The translations under genes were made by a program, and so were the position numbers. The notes below the pieces were generated by a model. It worked only from the letters and a program-made list of their open reading frames with translations, made no database searches and had not been told where the DNA came from. A DNA stretch of 64,000 nucleotides from Alphaproteobacteria bacterium (GTDB lineage: Bacteria; Pseudomonadota; Alphaproteobacteria; Rhizobiales; Xanthobacteraceae): NCBI GenBank assembly GCA_037200445.1, contig JBBCGH010000001.1, positions 3,348,001 to 3,412,000 of the forward strand. The letters run 5' to 3'. Shown here in pieces: positions 56,101 to 64,000 of the stretch (within the stretch, counting starts at the first letter, position 1; each line of letters opens with the position of its first letter).

Positions 56101-56351
56101 GAGGTCGAGGTCATCGACGTGATGCCGGCGATAGTCGAAAGCTGGCGTTCGATCGGTCCTGCGACCGAGGCGGCCATCGTCTCGGGGCTCGCACCCGGCA
56201 ATGTGGCGCTGATCTGGATGGTGGGGAAGTCGACCGCGGGCAGTGCGGCGACGGCGAGCAGGCGATAGGCGAAGAAACCGAAGACGATCAGCGACGCCGT
56301 CAGCAGCGTCGTCATGACGGGCCGACGGATACAGGTCTCGGAAATCTGCAT
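53136..56351 (-). CDS. RND multidrug efflux permease (MdtB/C-AcrB type)
   Basis: It is 1071 residues with twelve membrane helices and two large periplasmic loops. Proton-relay residues are present: VGFVVDDAIVMLENIV (Asp pair near 405) and GIVKKNAIMMIDFA (Lys). SASALGTSSIIIQFDLNRNIDGAALDVQ-like N-terminal porter segments match the MdtB/C group. A Gly/Ser/Val-rich stretch (AGSMGSVAVGGAIGGGVTG) is an unusual flexible loop in the second periplasmic region. It pumps drugs or metabolites with its adaptor, whose gene lies 3 bases ahead. No outer-membrane channel gene is near. Confidence 0.95.
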   Translation of the reverse strand: MQISETCIRRPVMTTLLTASLIVFGFFAYRLLAVAALPAVDFPTIQISATLPGASPETMAASVAGPIERQLSTIAGITSMTSTSALGTSSIIIQFDLNRNIDGAALDVQTALTVAQRRLPVEMTTPPYFRKVNPGDYPVLYISLISATLPLSTVDDYAQITLAQQISQLPGIAQVLVYGSQKYAVRVQVDPVAAAARNISLEDVRTVVSKANSNTPVGTMIGDNQNVTLIATGAMTRAPEYRKVVVAYRNGAPIKLEEIARVVDSSENDQIAGSYNNERAVVLAIQKQPDANTVAVVDSVRQRLPSYRAQVPAAIKMEVLNDRSISVRDSVADVQETLIIAVALVVLVIFLFLRSVAATIIPALAVPISLIATCGAMYAFGFSINNMTLLALTLSVGFVVDDAIVMLENIVRHIEGGMRPFEAALKGAREIGFTIVSITFSLIAVFIPVLLMGGMVGRVFREFAVTIAVAIILSGFVSLTLTPMLCARVLRAHHEGEKQFFVLRWFEAMFNGWLRAYQWSLDKVLKAKAVMLFVTFCTLVATVALYVYIPKGFFPIEDTGFISSTVEGPSDIAFKEMFARVRAITAILKADKAVDYVQSTVGTGGPNPTTNYARIFIALKPKKERGENVTQVIQRLRRSANTVTGMITYFQAVQNINITGRTSKSEFQYTLQSSDTETLYRLAPEMRDKVAQIEGLRDVTTDLYIKNPQMSLEIDREAAAIYGVSIDQIRNELFDCYGNRQIGTIYTPSADYQIIEECLKEFQADPQGLQKIFVKTTVTGTPAGSMGSVAVGGAIGGGVTGNGVPSGVAIPMSAVTKLTPSVGPLQVNHQGQQPAVTISFNLAPGFSLGQAVDVIKKIERDLNLPATIVSGFQGSAQVFQDSLKGQGVLVLAAIFAAYVVLGILYESFIHPITIISGLPSAGVGALLVLMAFQMDLSVIAMIGIVMLVGIVKKNAIMMIDFALERRRVGIGAEAAIREACVLRFRPIMMTTFAAIFGALPIALGTGAGAELRQPLGIAVVGGLCVSQLLTLFITPVVYLYLDRIDRVLKRRLEPQLQEVEEHPRPAAVAAE

Positions 56352-56354
56352 CGG

Positions 56355-57515
56355 CTAGGCGCCCGCCTTGCGAACGGTGACGCGCGCACCGTCGGTGAGT
56401 TGCAGGTGGCCGTTGGTGACGACCGTTTCGCCGCCGGAGAGACCCGACTCGATGACGGTCTCATTGCCGACCACACGATCGACCTTCACGGCCTGAACCT
56501 TGGCAACGCCGTCCTTCACGACGAACACGAAGTTGCCCTGCTGGCTCACCTGCACCGCAATGGTGGGAACGGTGACGCTTTCCTCCTGGCGCAAGGTGAT
56601 GCGGGTGTTCACCAGGGTGCCGGGCCACAGCAGTTCGTCCGCGTTGGGCATTGTGGCGCGCACCATCGCCATGCCGGTCGTCGCATCGACTGCGTTCTCG
56701 ATCATGCTGACCGCGCCCGGCGCCATCTTGTCCGACCCCGGCACCATCGCGTCGATCGACGCGCTCTCGACCGAGATCGCCCTGCGCAAATCCGGCAGAT
56801 AGCGCTGCGGCACGGCGAAGCTCACATAGATCGGTGAAATCTGATTGATGGTCGCGATCGGCACGATGTCGGCCGAGCGCACGAAATTTCCGGCCTTGAC
56901 CGAGGCGGCGCTGATCCGGCCCGTGATCGCGGCGGTGATGGTGCAGTAGCTCAGCTGGACTTTCAGGTTGTCGAGCATCGCCTGGTCGGACTGGATCGCC
57001 GCGCGGAACGTGTCCGACTGCGTCTTGGCGTTGTCGAGGTTGGTGACGGGTGTCGCGCCTTTGGCGACGAGATCGGTGTAGCGGCGCACATCGCGCTCGG
57101 CGCCCTCGAGCTGCGCCTTGTCGCGCGCAAGCTGGCCTTCGGCCTGGCGGATCTGCGCTTCGATCGCGCGCGTGTCGAGCTGCAGCAGAACGTCGCCCAC
57201 CTTCACCCGCGCTCCGTCGGAGAAGTGGACCGCGGTGATCTCATTATCGAGCCGCGACTTGATCGCGACGCTCGCCATCGGCGTGACGGTGCCGAGCGCG
57301 TCCACCTGGTAGGGCACGACCTTCTTTTCGGCTTGGCCGACTTCGACCGTCACCGCGCGCGGCTGGGCCGGTGCCTGCGCAACCGCGCCTTGCGGGCTCC
57401 AGAAGCCCTGCAAGTTCCATTTCCACGTCGCCGCGGCGGCCCCCGCAACGGCAAGCACAGCCAAGACGGACAAAGTGCGTCGTCTATTCACGCCTTTCAG
57501 GCTGGGACGCGACAC
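56355..57515 (-). CDS. RND efflux periplasmic adaptor (MdtA-type membrane fusion protein)
   Basis: It is 386 residues with an N-terminal anchor (TLSVLAVLAVAGAAAATWKW), the lipoyl half VDALGTVTPMASVAIKSRLDNEIT, a helical hairpin (RQAEGQLARDKAQLEGAERDVRRYTDLVAKGA), then barrel domains. It joins the RND permease to an outer-membrane channel. It is the first gene of the two-gene operon. Confidence 0.93.
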   Translation of the reverse strand: MSRPSLKGVNRRRTLSVLAVLAVAGAAAATWKWNLQGFWSPQGAVAQAPAQPRAVTVEVGQAEKKVVPYQVDALGTVTPMASVAIKSRLDNEITAVHFSDGARVKVGDVLLQLDTRAIEAQIRQAEGQLARDKAQLEGAERDVRRYTDLVAKGATPVTNLDNAKTQSDTFRAAIQSDQAMLDNLKVQLSYCTITAAITGRISAASVKAGNFVRSADIVPIATINQISPIYVSFAVPQRYLPDLRRAISVESASIDAMVPGSDKMAPGAVSMIENAVDATTGMAMVRATMPNADELLWPGTLVNTRITLRQEESVTVPTIAVQVSQQGNFVFVVKDGVAKVQAVKVDRVVGNETVIESGLSGGETVVTNGHLQLTDGARVTVRKAGA

Positions 57516-57704
57516 GTCCCGTAGCCCCCTCTGGTTTTGACCGCCCCCCGGGCGCAGAGCCCCGGCTCGGCGAGACTAGGTCGCGCCAAGTCGCGGACAC
57601 CTAACACATTTGCGTTAACGTGTATAACTTTGTGCAACCCATTTTATGCCTTCGCGCAGCGCATAAGTTGGCATGGTGAACGCCGCCAACCCGCACGAGT
57701 AGCC

Positions 57705-58496
57705 ATGCGAATCGCCACCTGGAACGTGAACTCCGTCCGGCAACGGGCCGAAAATCTCGCCGCATGGCTGCGCGAGCGCGAGCCCGACATCGTCTGCCTC
57801 CAGGAAACCAAGTGTGTGGACGAGGGCTTCCCGCGCGAAGCGTTCGAAACGCTCGGCTACAACGTAGCGGTCCACGGCCAGAAGAATTTCAATGGTGTCG
57901 CAATCTTTTCGAAACTGCCGTTCGACGAGGTGACGCTGCGGCTTCCGGGCGACGCCGAGGACGACCATGCGCGCTTCATGGAGGCGGTGGTCTCGACCAA
58001 GGCCGGCAGCTTGCGTATCGCGTCGATATACCTGCCCAACGGCAATCCACCGAATACAGACAAGTACCCCTATAAACTCAGATGGATGAAGCGCCTTCTT
58101 GATTATTCACGCGAGCGGATGGAGCTGGAAGAACCGCTGATCCTCGCCGGCGATTACAACGTCATTCCGTCCGAGATCGACGTGCACAATCCCGAGCTTT
58201 GGGTGAGCGATGCGCTGTTTCTGCCGCAGACGCGCGCGAGCTTCCGCTCGCTCACGAACCTCGGTCTCACCGACGCGATCCGCGCCACGACCGAGTCGGA
58301 CGGCGTCTATACCTTCTGGGACTATCAGGCGGGCGCCTGGCAGAAGAATAACGGCATCCGCATCGACCACCTGCTCCTCTCGCCGCAGGCGGCCGACCGG
58401 CTGATGACCGCGGGAATCGACAAGCATGTGCGGGCCTGGGAGAAGCCGTCAGACCACGTGCCGGTGTGGATCGAGCTCGATATTGAGCCGCGCTGA
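57705..58496 (+). CDS. xthA: Exodeoxyribonuclease III
   Basis: The 263-residue AP endonuclease/3' exonuclease acts in base excision repair. MRIATWNVNSVRQR, CLQETK (metal Glu), GNPPNTDKYPYKLRWM, ILAGDYNVIP, and SDHVPVWIEL (catalytic Asp-His) are all in place. ATG at 57705 matches the family; the frame to 57537 adds an unrelated extension. Transcribed alone. Confidence 0.96.
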   Translation: MRIATWNVNSVRQRAENLAAWLREREPDIVCLQETKCVDEGFPREAFETLGYNVAVHGQKNFNGVAIFSKLPFDEVTLRLPGDAEDDHARFMEAVVSTKAGSLRIASIYLPNGNPPNTDKYPYKLRWMKRLLDYSRERMELEEPLILAGDYNVIPSEIDVHNPELWVSDALFLPQTRASFRSLTNLGLTDAIRATTESDGVYTFWDYQAGAWQKNNGIRIDHLLLSPQAADRLMTAGIDKHVRAWEKPSDHVPVWIELDIEPR

Positions 58497-58537
58497 CGCG
58501 TGAATCCAAAAAAGCCTGCCGCGGACTTGGTCCGCGA

Positions 58538-59581
58538 TCAGTCGCGGCGGCCGTTCCGCCAGTGCAGCAGGTAATCGCCGGCGACCGCCCGCTCCTGGTC
58601 GGTCGAGACCTTCAGTGCCGAATCGTAGCTCTCCACGATCCAGCCTTCCGAAGGCGCTGCGTTCGCGCGGGCAAGCGTCAGCCACATCAGGCCGCGGGCC
58701 GGCGCTCGCGGCAGTCCCGCCTCGCCGCGGAACAGCAGGCGGCCGAGCAGGGCCTGCGCCTGGTACTGGCCTTTGTTCGCCGCCGAATGAAGCCAGCGCG
58801 CGGCCTGCTTGGGTTCGTAGAACGGATTTGCCGGGTCGAGCATCATGCGCCCGAGATGATATTGCCCGTCGGCATCGCCGAAGTACGAGGCGGCGTAGCC
58901 GTACATGTGGCGCGCACGTGCGGGATCGGCCTTCACGTCCGAGTCCGCAATGCCGCCGCTGTAATAGTTGCCGAGCGCCACGAACGCCCTGCCGACCAAG
59001 CTTGACTCCGGCATACCCGGATTGTCGTCCGCATGATTGTCGGCGATGCGGCTGAAGTAGCCGAATGCCTTGATGTCGGACCGCGGGACGCCGTCGCCAT
59101 CGGCGTACATGCGGCCAAGCTTGAATTGCGCCTGCAGGACACCCTGATCGGCCGCATACTCGAGCGACACCAGCCCCTTTTCCTTCTGCCCATCGCGCAG
59201 CGCGCGGGCACCCGACCGAAACGCGTCGAAGGGCGTGATCGGGATCGAAGGCGCCGCGAATGCGGTCGGCGGCGGCACGGGCCGATCCAGCGCAGGCGGC
59301 GCCGGGGTGGCCAACGCCGGGACCGGCGCACTTGGCCGCGGCAGGGTGGCGTTCGGGACGACGGCCGGGATCACACCCGGGCGCGGAATAGAACCCGGAG
59401 GGCGCGGCGGTAGATCGATAATCCGGCTGTTCACCGCCGCAGGCGTCATCCCGGCTGGCGGCATTGCAGGCGTAACGATGTCGGAGGATGGACGCGTCGT
59501 GCCGTCGAATCCGAACGCAGGCGAGAGCCCGGACATCAGTCCGAGCATCGCCGCGATCAGGATGCGATCAGGCGTGCGCAT
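58538..59581 (-). CDS. Exported Sel1-repeat protein
   Basis: It is 347 residues with a signal peptide (MRTPDRILIAAMLGLMSGLSPAFG) and a Pro-rich region (40-125). From about 135, Sel1-like repeats follow: KGLVSLEYAADQGVLQAQFKLGRMYADGDGV, KAFGYFSRIADNHA, FVALGNYYSGGI, ARHMYGYAASYFGDADGQYHLGRMML, AARWLHSAANKGQYQAQALLGRLLFRGE. Such proteins are adaptors; ExoR of rhizobia has this architecture, but identity with ExoR is not shown. Its 5' end overlaps the ilvD remnant slightly. Confidence 0.85.
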   Translation of the reverse strand: MRTPDRILIAAMLGLMSGLSPAFGFDGTTRPSSDIVTPAMPPAGMTPAAVNSRIIDLPPRPPGSIPRPGVIPAVVPNATLPRPSAPVPALATPAPPALDRPVPPPTAFAAPSIPITPFDAFRSGARALRDGQKEKGLVSLEYAADQGVLQAQFKLGRMYADGDGVPRSDIKAFGYFSRIADNHADDNPGMPESSLVGRAFVALGNYYSGGIADSDVKADPARARHMYGYAASYFGDADGQYHLGRMMLDPANPFYEPKQAARWLHSAANKGQYQAQALLGRLLFRGEAGLPRAPARGLMWLTLARANAAPSEGWIVESYDSALKVSTDQERAVAGDYLLHWRNGRRD

Positions 59582-59990
59582 GGCACTGTGTCTCGTGGGG
59601 GGCGACGGGATGCGTGATCGCGCCGTTGACCGTGATCGGCTGGCCGGCCGGTCGGACGACATCCTTGTCGGGATTCCACTTCACGGTTTTCATGGTCTCG
59701 GCGATGGTCCGGCCCGTAACGGTGATGCACTCGCCGTGCAGATCGCCGCGATCGAGCAAGGTGTTCATCAGGAACGGTATGCCCCCTACCTCGACCATGT
59801 CTTTGGCGACAAAACGGCCACCCGGTTTCAAATCTGCGACGTACGGTGTTCTTTTGAAGACTTCGGCGTCGTGGACCCGCTCGGGGGTCAAACCCATCGC
59901 GCAGTCATACGACCGATGCGGTGCCCGGGCGGGACCTTCAGTCACATGCCGGCTCGGCAAACGAGCCTTGATGTTCGTCTTGGCGTCCAT
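59568..59990 (-). pseudogene. ilvD: Dihydroxy-acid dehydratase remnant with large internal deletion
   Basis: The first ~40 residues (MDAKTNIKARLPSRHVTEGP..., APHRSYDCAMGLTPE) are the N-terminus of IlvD. They join directly, in frame, to a middle part of the same enzyme: EVFKRTPYVADLKPGGRFVAKDM, VEVGGIPFLMNTLLDRGDLHGECITVTGRTIAE and WNPDKDVVRPAGQPITVNGA. About 260-270 residues holding the cluster cysteines are missing, and the C-terminal ~200 are replaced by a short unrelated tail. It cannot be active; a complete ilvD should exist elsewhere. Confidence 0.85.
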
Positions 59991-60429
59991 CGAACCTTGG
60001 GGCCCCCCGGCCCTACTCACGCGAACCAACGCGCACGCCAAACAGTTGCCCCGGCACCACACGGCTTTGACCCCGTAGTGCCCTCGGCGGCTTGGCGTTC
60101 TGATTGGTTTCGTGGAGTTGTATGGCCAAATCGCGGCGTTTCAGCCGCGCGGCATCCGCAATTTGAGATTCATGTTAATCTGTTGCACGCGTGCCACAGG
60201 AATCGGGGCGCCGCTGCAACACCGTTCAAAACGCGAAAGGCGGGCCGCAACGGGCCCGCCTTCCATGTCGATGAGCCTCGATCGCGAGGCGCGGGTTTCG
60301 CGCCCTAGTGCATGATCCCGAGAAGCATGTCCTCGACCGCGATCGGGGATGGAAACCGGTTCTCGGAAAAGATCATGCGCAAACAAAAAGCCAGAGCGGG
60401 ACTCCGATTCGACCAAGAACGATAGCGCT
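59991..60429. other. Gene-free stretch with hairpin and palindromic repeat
   Basis: No gene is supported here. It holds the hairpin at 60237-60262 and the full-length palindromic repeat at 60305-60434. A 14-codon frame starting MAKSRRFSRA at 60122 is too short to support. Confidence 0.5.
60237..60262 (-). terminator. Hairpin terminator downstream of small exported protein gene
   Basis: A perfect 10-base stem AAGGCGGGCC with loop GCAACG and its complement. On the minus strand it is followed by TCGCGTTTT, which suits termination of the gene at 60430-60681. Confidence 0.6.
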
Positions 60430-60434
60430 CTAGA
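60305..60434. repeat. Long palindromic intergenic repeat, full-length copy
   Basis: It has the same head (TGCATGATCCCGAGAAGC ... GATCATGCGC) and tail (CAAACAAAAAGCCAGAGC ... GATAGCGCTCTA) as 10773-10895. Its end overlaps the 3' end of the neighbouring minus-strand gene, including the stop codon. Confidence 0.8.
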
Positions 60435-60681
60435 GGGCACCCGCAGGGTCGCAGGACGAATAGCGGCCATAGCCTTCGTCGCTGACGCACTCGTTGTTCA
60501 TGAAGATGCTGGGGACGGTCGACTGGCTGGGACGCGCCGCGACCGGCTCGTTGATGATCTCGGTCTGCGCGGGTGCGGGCGCGCGCTTGTGACGCGTCGC
60601 GGCCGTGGCCGGGGTGAGCGCGCTTGCCGCGAGCGCCCCGACGATGCCCGCGATGGCAAGGCGAGAGAGGATCGAACGCAT
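60430..60681 (-). CDS. Small exported protein, unknown function
   Basis: It is 83 residues with a signal peptide (MRSILSRLAIAGIVGALAASALTPATA) and a short mature part ending FMNNECVSDEGYGRYSSCDPAGAL with two cysteines. The start at 60681 begins the signal peptide. The stop codon comes from the palindromic repeat. No family was recognised. Confidence 0.6.
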   Translation of the reverse strand: MRSILSRLAIAGIVGALAASALTPATAATRHKRAPAPAQTEIINEPVAARPSQSTVPSIFMNNECVSDEGYGRYSSCDPAGAL

Positions 60682-60870
60682 GAGGGTCAGTCCTTTTTTG
60701 TTTCTGTCGCCCACGCGGCGTCTAGCCCCGCGCACGTTCACACGCGCGTCACGCCTCAGTGAATCAACATTGCCGAAATTTCATGAAGTCGAGGAAAGTG
60801 CTGTGCCGCAGCGGATTCCTGGCAGGCAGGCGGAAATCACCGACCTGTCATGCAACAATGCGCGCGGTAC

Positions 60871-62292
60871 TCACATATTGAGCACGCGTCCGTAGGCATC
60901 GAGCACCGCTTCCTTCATCATCTCGGAGAGCGTCGGATGCGGGAAGATCGTGTGCATCAGCTCTTCCTCGGTGGTCTCAAGGTTCATCGCGATAACGTAG
61001 CCCTGGATCAGTTCGGTGACTTCCGTGCCGACCATGTGGGCGCCGAGAAGCTGGCCGCTCTTCTTGTCGAAGATCACCTTGACCAGCCCCTGGTCCTCGC
61101 CGAGCGCGATCGCCTTGCCGTTGCCGACGAACGGGAAGCGGCCGACGCGGATGTCTATCCCCTTCGCCTTGGCGGCGGCTTCGGTAAGCCCGACCGAGGC
61201 GACCTGAGGGTTGCAGTAGGTGCAGCCCGGAATCAGGTTCTTGTCCATCGCATGCGGATGCAGGCCCTTGATCGCCTCGACGCAGATGACGCCCTCATGC
61301 TCGGCCTTGTGGGCGAGCATCGGCGGACCGGCGACGTCGCCGATGGCGTAGATGCCCGGCACATTGGTGCGGCATAGGCCGTCGATCACGATGGTGCCGC
61401 GGTCGGTTTTGACGCCGAGCTTTTCCAGTCCGAGGTTCTCGATGTTGCCGGTGACGCCAACCGCCGAGATCACCCGCTCGACGGTGAGCTGTTGGGTAGC
61501 CCCCTTGCCGTCCTCGATGGTCGCCGTGACGCTGTCGGCCTTGCGGTCGAGCTTTGTCACCTTCGCGCCGGTCATGATCTTGATGCCCTGCTTCTCGAAC
61601 TGCTTGCGGGCAAAGGTCGCGATCTCGGCATCCTCGACGGGCAGGATCTGCGGCAGCACCTCGACGATGGTCACCTCGGCGCCGAGCGTGCGGTAGAACG
61701 AGGCGAATTCGACGCCGATCGCGCCCGAGCCGATGACCAGCAGCGACTTTGGAATCTTGTCCGGCACCATCGCCTCGAAATAGGTCCACACCAGCTTCTT
61801 GTCCGGCTCGATGCCGGGCAGCACGCGCGGCCGCGCACCGGTCGCCACGATGATGTGCTTCGTCTGATAGCTGCCGGCGCCGAGCGCGCCCTTGGGCGCC
61901 TCGCTCTTGCCGGCCTTCACGGTGATCTTGCCGGGCGCGTCGATCACCGCCTCGCCCCAGATCACCTGCACCTTGTTCTTTTTCATCAGGAAGGCGACGC
62001 CGTCGGAGAGCCGCTTCGACACGCCGCGCGAGCGCTTCACCACGGCCGCCGCGTCGTAGGCGACATCCTTGGCGGAGAGACCGTAGTCCTTGGCATGCGT
62101 CATCATGTGGAAGACATCGGCCGAGCGCAGCAGCGCCTTGGTCGGGATACAGCCCCAGTTGAGGCAGATGCCGCCGAGGTAATCGCGCTCCACCATCGCG
62201 ACCTTGAAGCCAAGCTGCGCGGCGCGGATCGCCGTCACATAGCCGCCGGGACCGGAACCGATGATGATGATGTCGAAGGAGGTGTCGGGCAT
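60871..62292 (-). CDS. lpdA: Dihydrolipoyl dehydrogenase (E3)
   Basis: The 473-residue flavoenzyme reoxidises lipoamide of the pyruvate (or other 2-oxoacid) dehydrogenase complex. FAD loop IIIGSGPGGYVTAIRA, the redox disulfide GGICLNWGCIPTKAL, the NAD loop IGSGAIGVEFASFY, and the dimer-interface catalytic FPHPTLSE are present. The start at 62292 (MPDTSFD) fits; a GTG/ATG further up adds 12 residues without homology. In related genomes it follows the E1-E2 genes, and E2 lies just beyond here. Confidence 0.96.
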   Translation of the reverse strand: MPDTSFDIIIIGSGPGGYVTAIRAAQLGFKVAMVERDYLGGICLNWGCIPTKALLRSADVFHMMTHAKDYGLSAKDVAYDAAAVVKRSRGVSKRLSDGVAFLMKKNKVQVIWGEAVIDAPGKITVKAGKSEAPKGALGAGSYQTKHIIVATGARPRVLPGIEPDKKLVWTYFEAMVPDKIPKSLLVIGSGAIGVEFASFYRTLGAEVTIVEVLPQILPVEDAEIATFARKQFEKQGIKIMTGAKVTKLDRKADSVTATIEDGKGATQQLTVERVISAVGVTGNIENLGLEKLGVKTDRGTIVIDGLCRTNVPGIYAIGDVAGPPMLAHKAEHEGVICVEAIKGLHPHAMDKNLIPGCTYCNPQVASVGLTEAAAKAKGIDIRVGRFPFVGNGKAIALGEDQGLVKVIFDKKSGQLLGAHMVGTEVTELIQGYVIAMNLETTEEELMHTIFPHPTLSEMMKEAVLDAYGRVLNM

Positions 62293-62505
62293 GCGCAGGC
62301 ACTCTGTTGGAAGGCGTAACTTAGTCATCGGCCGGTTACTGCACCACCAGCTTCAACTCCTCCATCACGGGCGCAGACCGCAACCTGGTTGCTCAACTGA
62401 CCAAACACGCGTGTCGAGGTCAATTGCGGCAAATCCATCCGCGAAGCCGTTGAACAACGTCCGGATTGCGCGTGTAATCGCCCCCAACATAAAGGGAGGC
62501 GACAA

Positions 62506-63288
62506 ATGCACGGGCTTGTCCGCACGGCAACAATCGGACTGCTCCTGACGTATGGGTCAATCGCGGAGGCGGCCGAGATCAAGGTCTACTCCACGATCGG
62601 AATGCGCTCGGTGCTGGAGGAGCTCAAACCGAAGTTCGAGCAGGCCAGCGGTCACAAGCTCGACATTACCTGGGGCCTCGCGGCGGGCATGACCAAGCGG
62701 GTCGCGGACGGAGAGAGCCCGGACGCCCTCGTCGCCATCCGCGGCGGCATCGATGGTCTCGCCAAGAGCGGGAGGATCGCGGAGCCTTCGGCCGTCACGC
62801 TCGCGCTGTCCGGTGTCGGCGTATCGGTGCGCAGCGGCGCTCCGAAGCCGGACATCTCGACGCCGGAGAAGCTCAAGGAGGCGCTCATCGCCGCGAAGGC
62901 CATCGCCTACAGCGATCCGGCGAAGGGGGGCGCGAGCGGCGTTCATTTCGCCAAGGTGGCTGAACGGCTCGGCATCGGCGATCAGGTCAAGGCGAAGGCG
63001 AAGCATCCGGAGGCCGCGGGTCTTCCGGGAAAATTCCTGCTCGACGGCTCGGCCGATCTGGCGATCGCGCAGGTCCCGGAATTGCTGGAGGTTCAGGGCA
63101 CGGATCTCGTCGGGCCGCTGCCGGGCGATCTGCAGAACATCACGACGTTCGCCGCCGGCGTGGTCAGCGGCGCGAAAGAGCCCGGCGCCGCAGCTGCATT
63201 CCTCAAGTTCCTGCAGACGCCCGAAGCGATCGCGACGATCAAGGCGAAGGGTATGGAGCCGCCTCCGCCTGCCGCCAAGGCGTCGTGA
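62506..63288 (+). CDS. ModA-like periplasmic substrate-binding protein
   Basis: It is 260 residues with a signal peptide (MHGLVRTATIGLLLTYGSIAEA) and the fold EIKVYSTIGMRSVLEELKPKFEQASGHKLDITWGLAAGM, ...AIAYSDPAKGGASGVHFAKVAERLGI. It is a paralogue of the protein at 22569 (shared DPA-GG-SG, GPLPGDLQN/GPLPAEIQN and KGMEPP/RGMERPP). It is orphan, without ABC partners, set between lpdA and the E2 gene on the opposite strand. AAGGGAGG precedes the ATG by a few bases. Confidence 0.85.
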   Translation: MHGLVRTATIGLLLTYGSIAEAAEIKVYSTIGMRSVLEELKPKFEQASGHKLDITWGLAAGMTKRVADGESPDALVAIRGGIDGLAKSGRIAEPSAVTLALSGVGVSVRSGAPKPDISTPEKLKEALIAAKAIAYSDPAKGGASGVHFAKVAERLGIGDQVKAKAKHPEAAGLPGKFLLDGSADLAIAQVPELLEVQGTDLVGPLPGDLQNITTFAAGVVSGAKEPGAAAAFLKFLQTPEAIATIKAKGMEPPPPAAKAS

Positions 63289-63300
63289 GGCTTTGCGGCC

Positions 63301-64000
63301 TTACACCACCATCATCACCGGGTTCTCGATCAGCGTCCGGAACGCGCCGATCAGTTCGCGCCGAGCGCACCGTCGACCGCGCGGTGATCGCACGAAAGCG
63401 TCACGCTCATCACGGTCGCGGCCACGATCTCTCCCTTGCGCACGATCGCGCGTTCTTCGGCCGCGCCGGCCGCCAGGATCGTCGCGTGCGGCGGGTTGAT
63501 CACGGCGGTGAAGTCCTTGATGCCGTACATGCCGAGGTTCGACACCGCGGTGGTGCCGCCCTGGTATTCCTGCGGCTTGAGTTTCCGCGCACGCGCGCGT
63601 GCAACCATGTCCTTGAGCTCGTTTGAAATGGTCGCGAGCGACTTTGTCTCCGCCTGACGCACGATCGGGGTGATCAGCCCGCCCGGCAGCGCGACCGCGA
63701 CCCCCACGTCCGAGTGCTTGTGCTTGAGCATGCCGGCCTCGGTCCAGCTCACGTTCGCGTTGGGGATCCGTTGCAACGCAACGGCAAGCGCCTTCACGAC
63801 GAAGTCGTTGACCGAGAGCTTGTAGGCGGGCTTGCCTTCCTTGTTCTTTGGCGCCGCCGCGTTGATCTCCTCGCGCGCGCGATGAGCTTGTCGATCACGC
63901 AATCGACCGTCAGGTAGAAGTGCGGGATGTTCTGCGTCGAGGCGGTGAGCCGCTGCGCGATGACGCGGCGCATGGTGTCGTGCGGAATGACCTCGTAGGA
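63301..64000 (-). pseudogene. pdhC: Pyruvate dehydrogenase E2 (acetyltransferase), partial, two frameshifts
   Basis: The catalytic domain of a 2-oxoacid dehydrogenase E2: NIPHFYLTVDCVIDKLIAR | EEINAAAPKNKEGKPAYKLSVNDFVVKALA..., GGTTAVSNLGMYGIKDFTAVINPPHATILA, and the active site LSCDHRAVDGA, ending LIGAFRTLIENPVMMVV. One base is missing near 63870-63881 and one near 63355-63359; each breaks the frame. The gene runs off the window end. E2 is normally essential and the rest is intact, so these look like sequence errors. The PDH rather than OGDH assignment rests on proximity to lpdA. Confidence 0.85.

Noticed and set aside
54336-56837. An 833-residue plus-strand open frame opposite the RND permease
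   Set aside because: It is antisense to a clear RND gene and consists of low-complexity Arg/Asp/His sequence.

Overview
The window is GC-rich, densely coded alphaproteobacterial DNA. Several things point to a Hyphomicrobiales (Rhizobiales) bacterium of the Bradyrhizobium/Rhodopseudomonas/Pseudolabrys kind: a GTTC-N7-GTTC LexA box before uvrA, trmFO instead of trmA, the gene block argS-SPOR-nagZ-scpA-scpB-tatA-tatB-tatC-serS-surE-pcm-LysM/LytM-yajC-secD-secF, small DUF1127 proteins, and palindromic intergenic repeats of types common in those genera. The genus is an inference. No tRNA, rRNA, CRISPR array, integrase or transposase was recognised.

Layout. 1-750: broken ECF sigma gene. 754-3705: uvrA. 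3777-5717: AT-richer two-gene insert (WbqC-like protein; membrane PLD-like/Nudix protein). 5.8-10.8 kb: TRIC-like channel (frameshifted), small exported proteins, NTF2-like protein, DTW-domain tRNA enzyme, and a large trypsin-like protease/nuclease fusion behind a CRP-type dyad. 11.0-14.8 kb: TRAP transporter with a class-I amidotransferase-like hydrolase. 14.8-24.6 kb: accessory enzymes, regulators, small membrane proteins and many palindromes. 24.7-29.1 kb: trmFO, a kinase-like/acyl-CoA-synthetase-tail fusion, and a CPA2 antiporter. 29-33.3 kb: secretion operon yajC-secD-secF followed by bacterial relatives of complex I assembly factors NDUFAF3 and NDUFAF6. 33.5-50.5 kb: the conserved housekeeping block, including Tat translocase genes, chromosome segregation (scpAB), cell-wall recycling (nagZ) and two tRNA synthetases with unusual insertions. 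50.5-53 kb: erpA and a three-gene radical-SAM RiPP cassette of the GRRM type. 53-57.5 kb: RND efflux pump. 57.7-64 kb: xthA, Sel1 protein, an ilvD remnant, lpdA, a ModA-like binding protein, and the start of the pyruvate dehydrogenase E2 gene, cut by the window end.

How parts connect. The RiPP precursor carries a twin-arginine leader and TatABC is encoded 10 kb away, so export of the modified peptide through Tat is plausible. Between tatA and tatB there is a 40-codon ORF that resembles the N-terminus of TatB. The most noteworthy candidates are the RiPP cassette with its unknown third protein, the protease/nuclease fusion, the mini-TatB ORF, and the AT-rich WbqC/Nudix pair.

Caution. At least five single-base frameshifts were found (TRIC gene, DUF815 ATPase, erpA, and two in the E2 gene), two of the affected genes being normally essential. 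This suggests residual sequencing or assembly errors, so apparent pseudogenes here need checking against reads.
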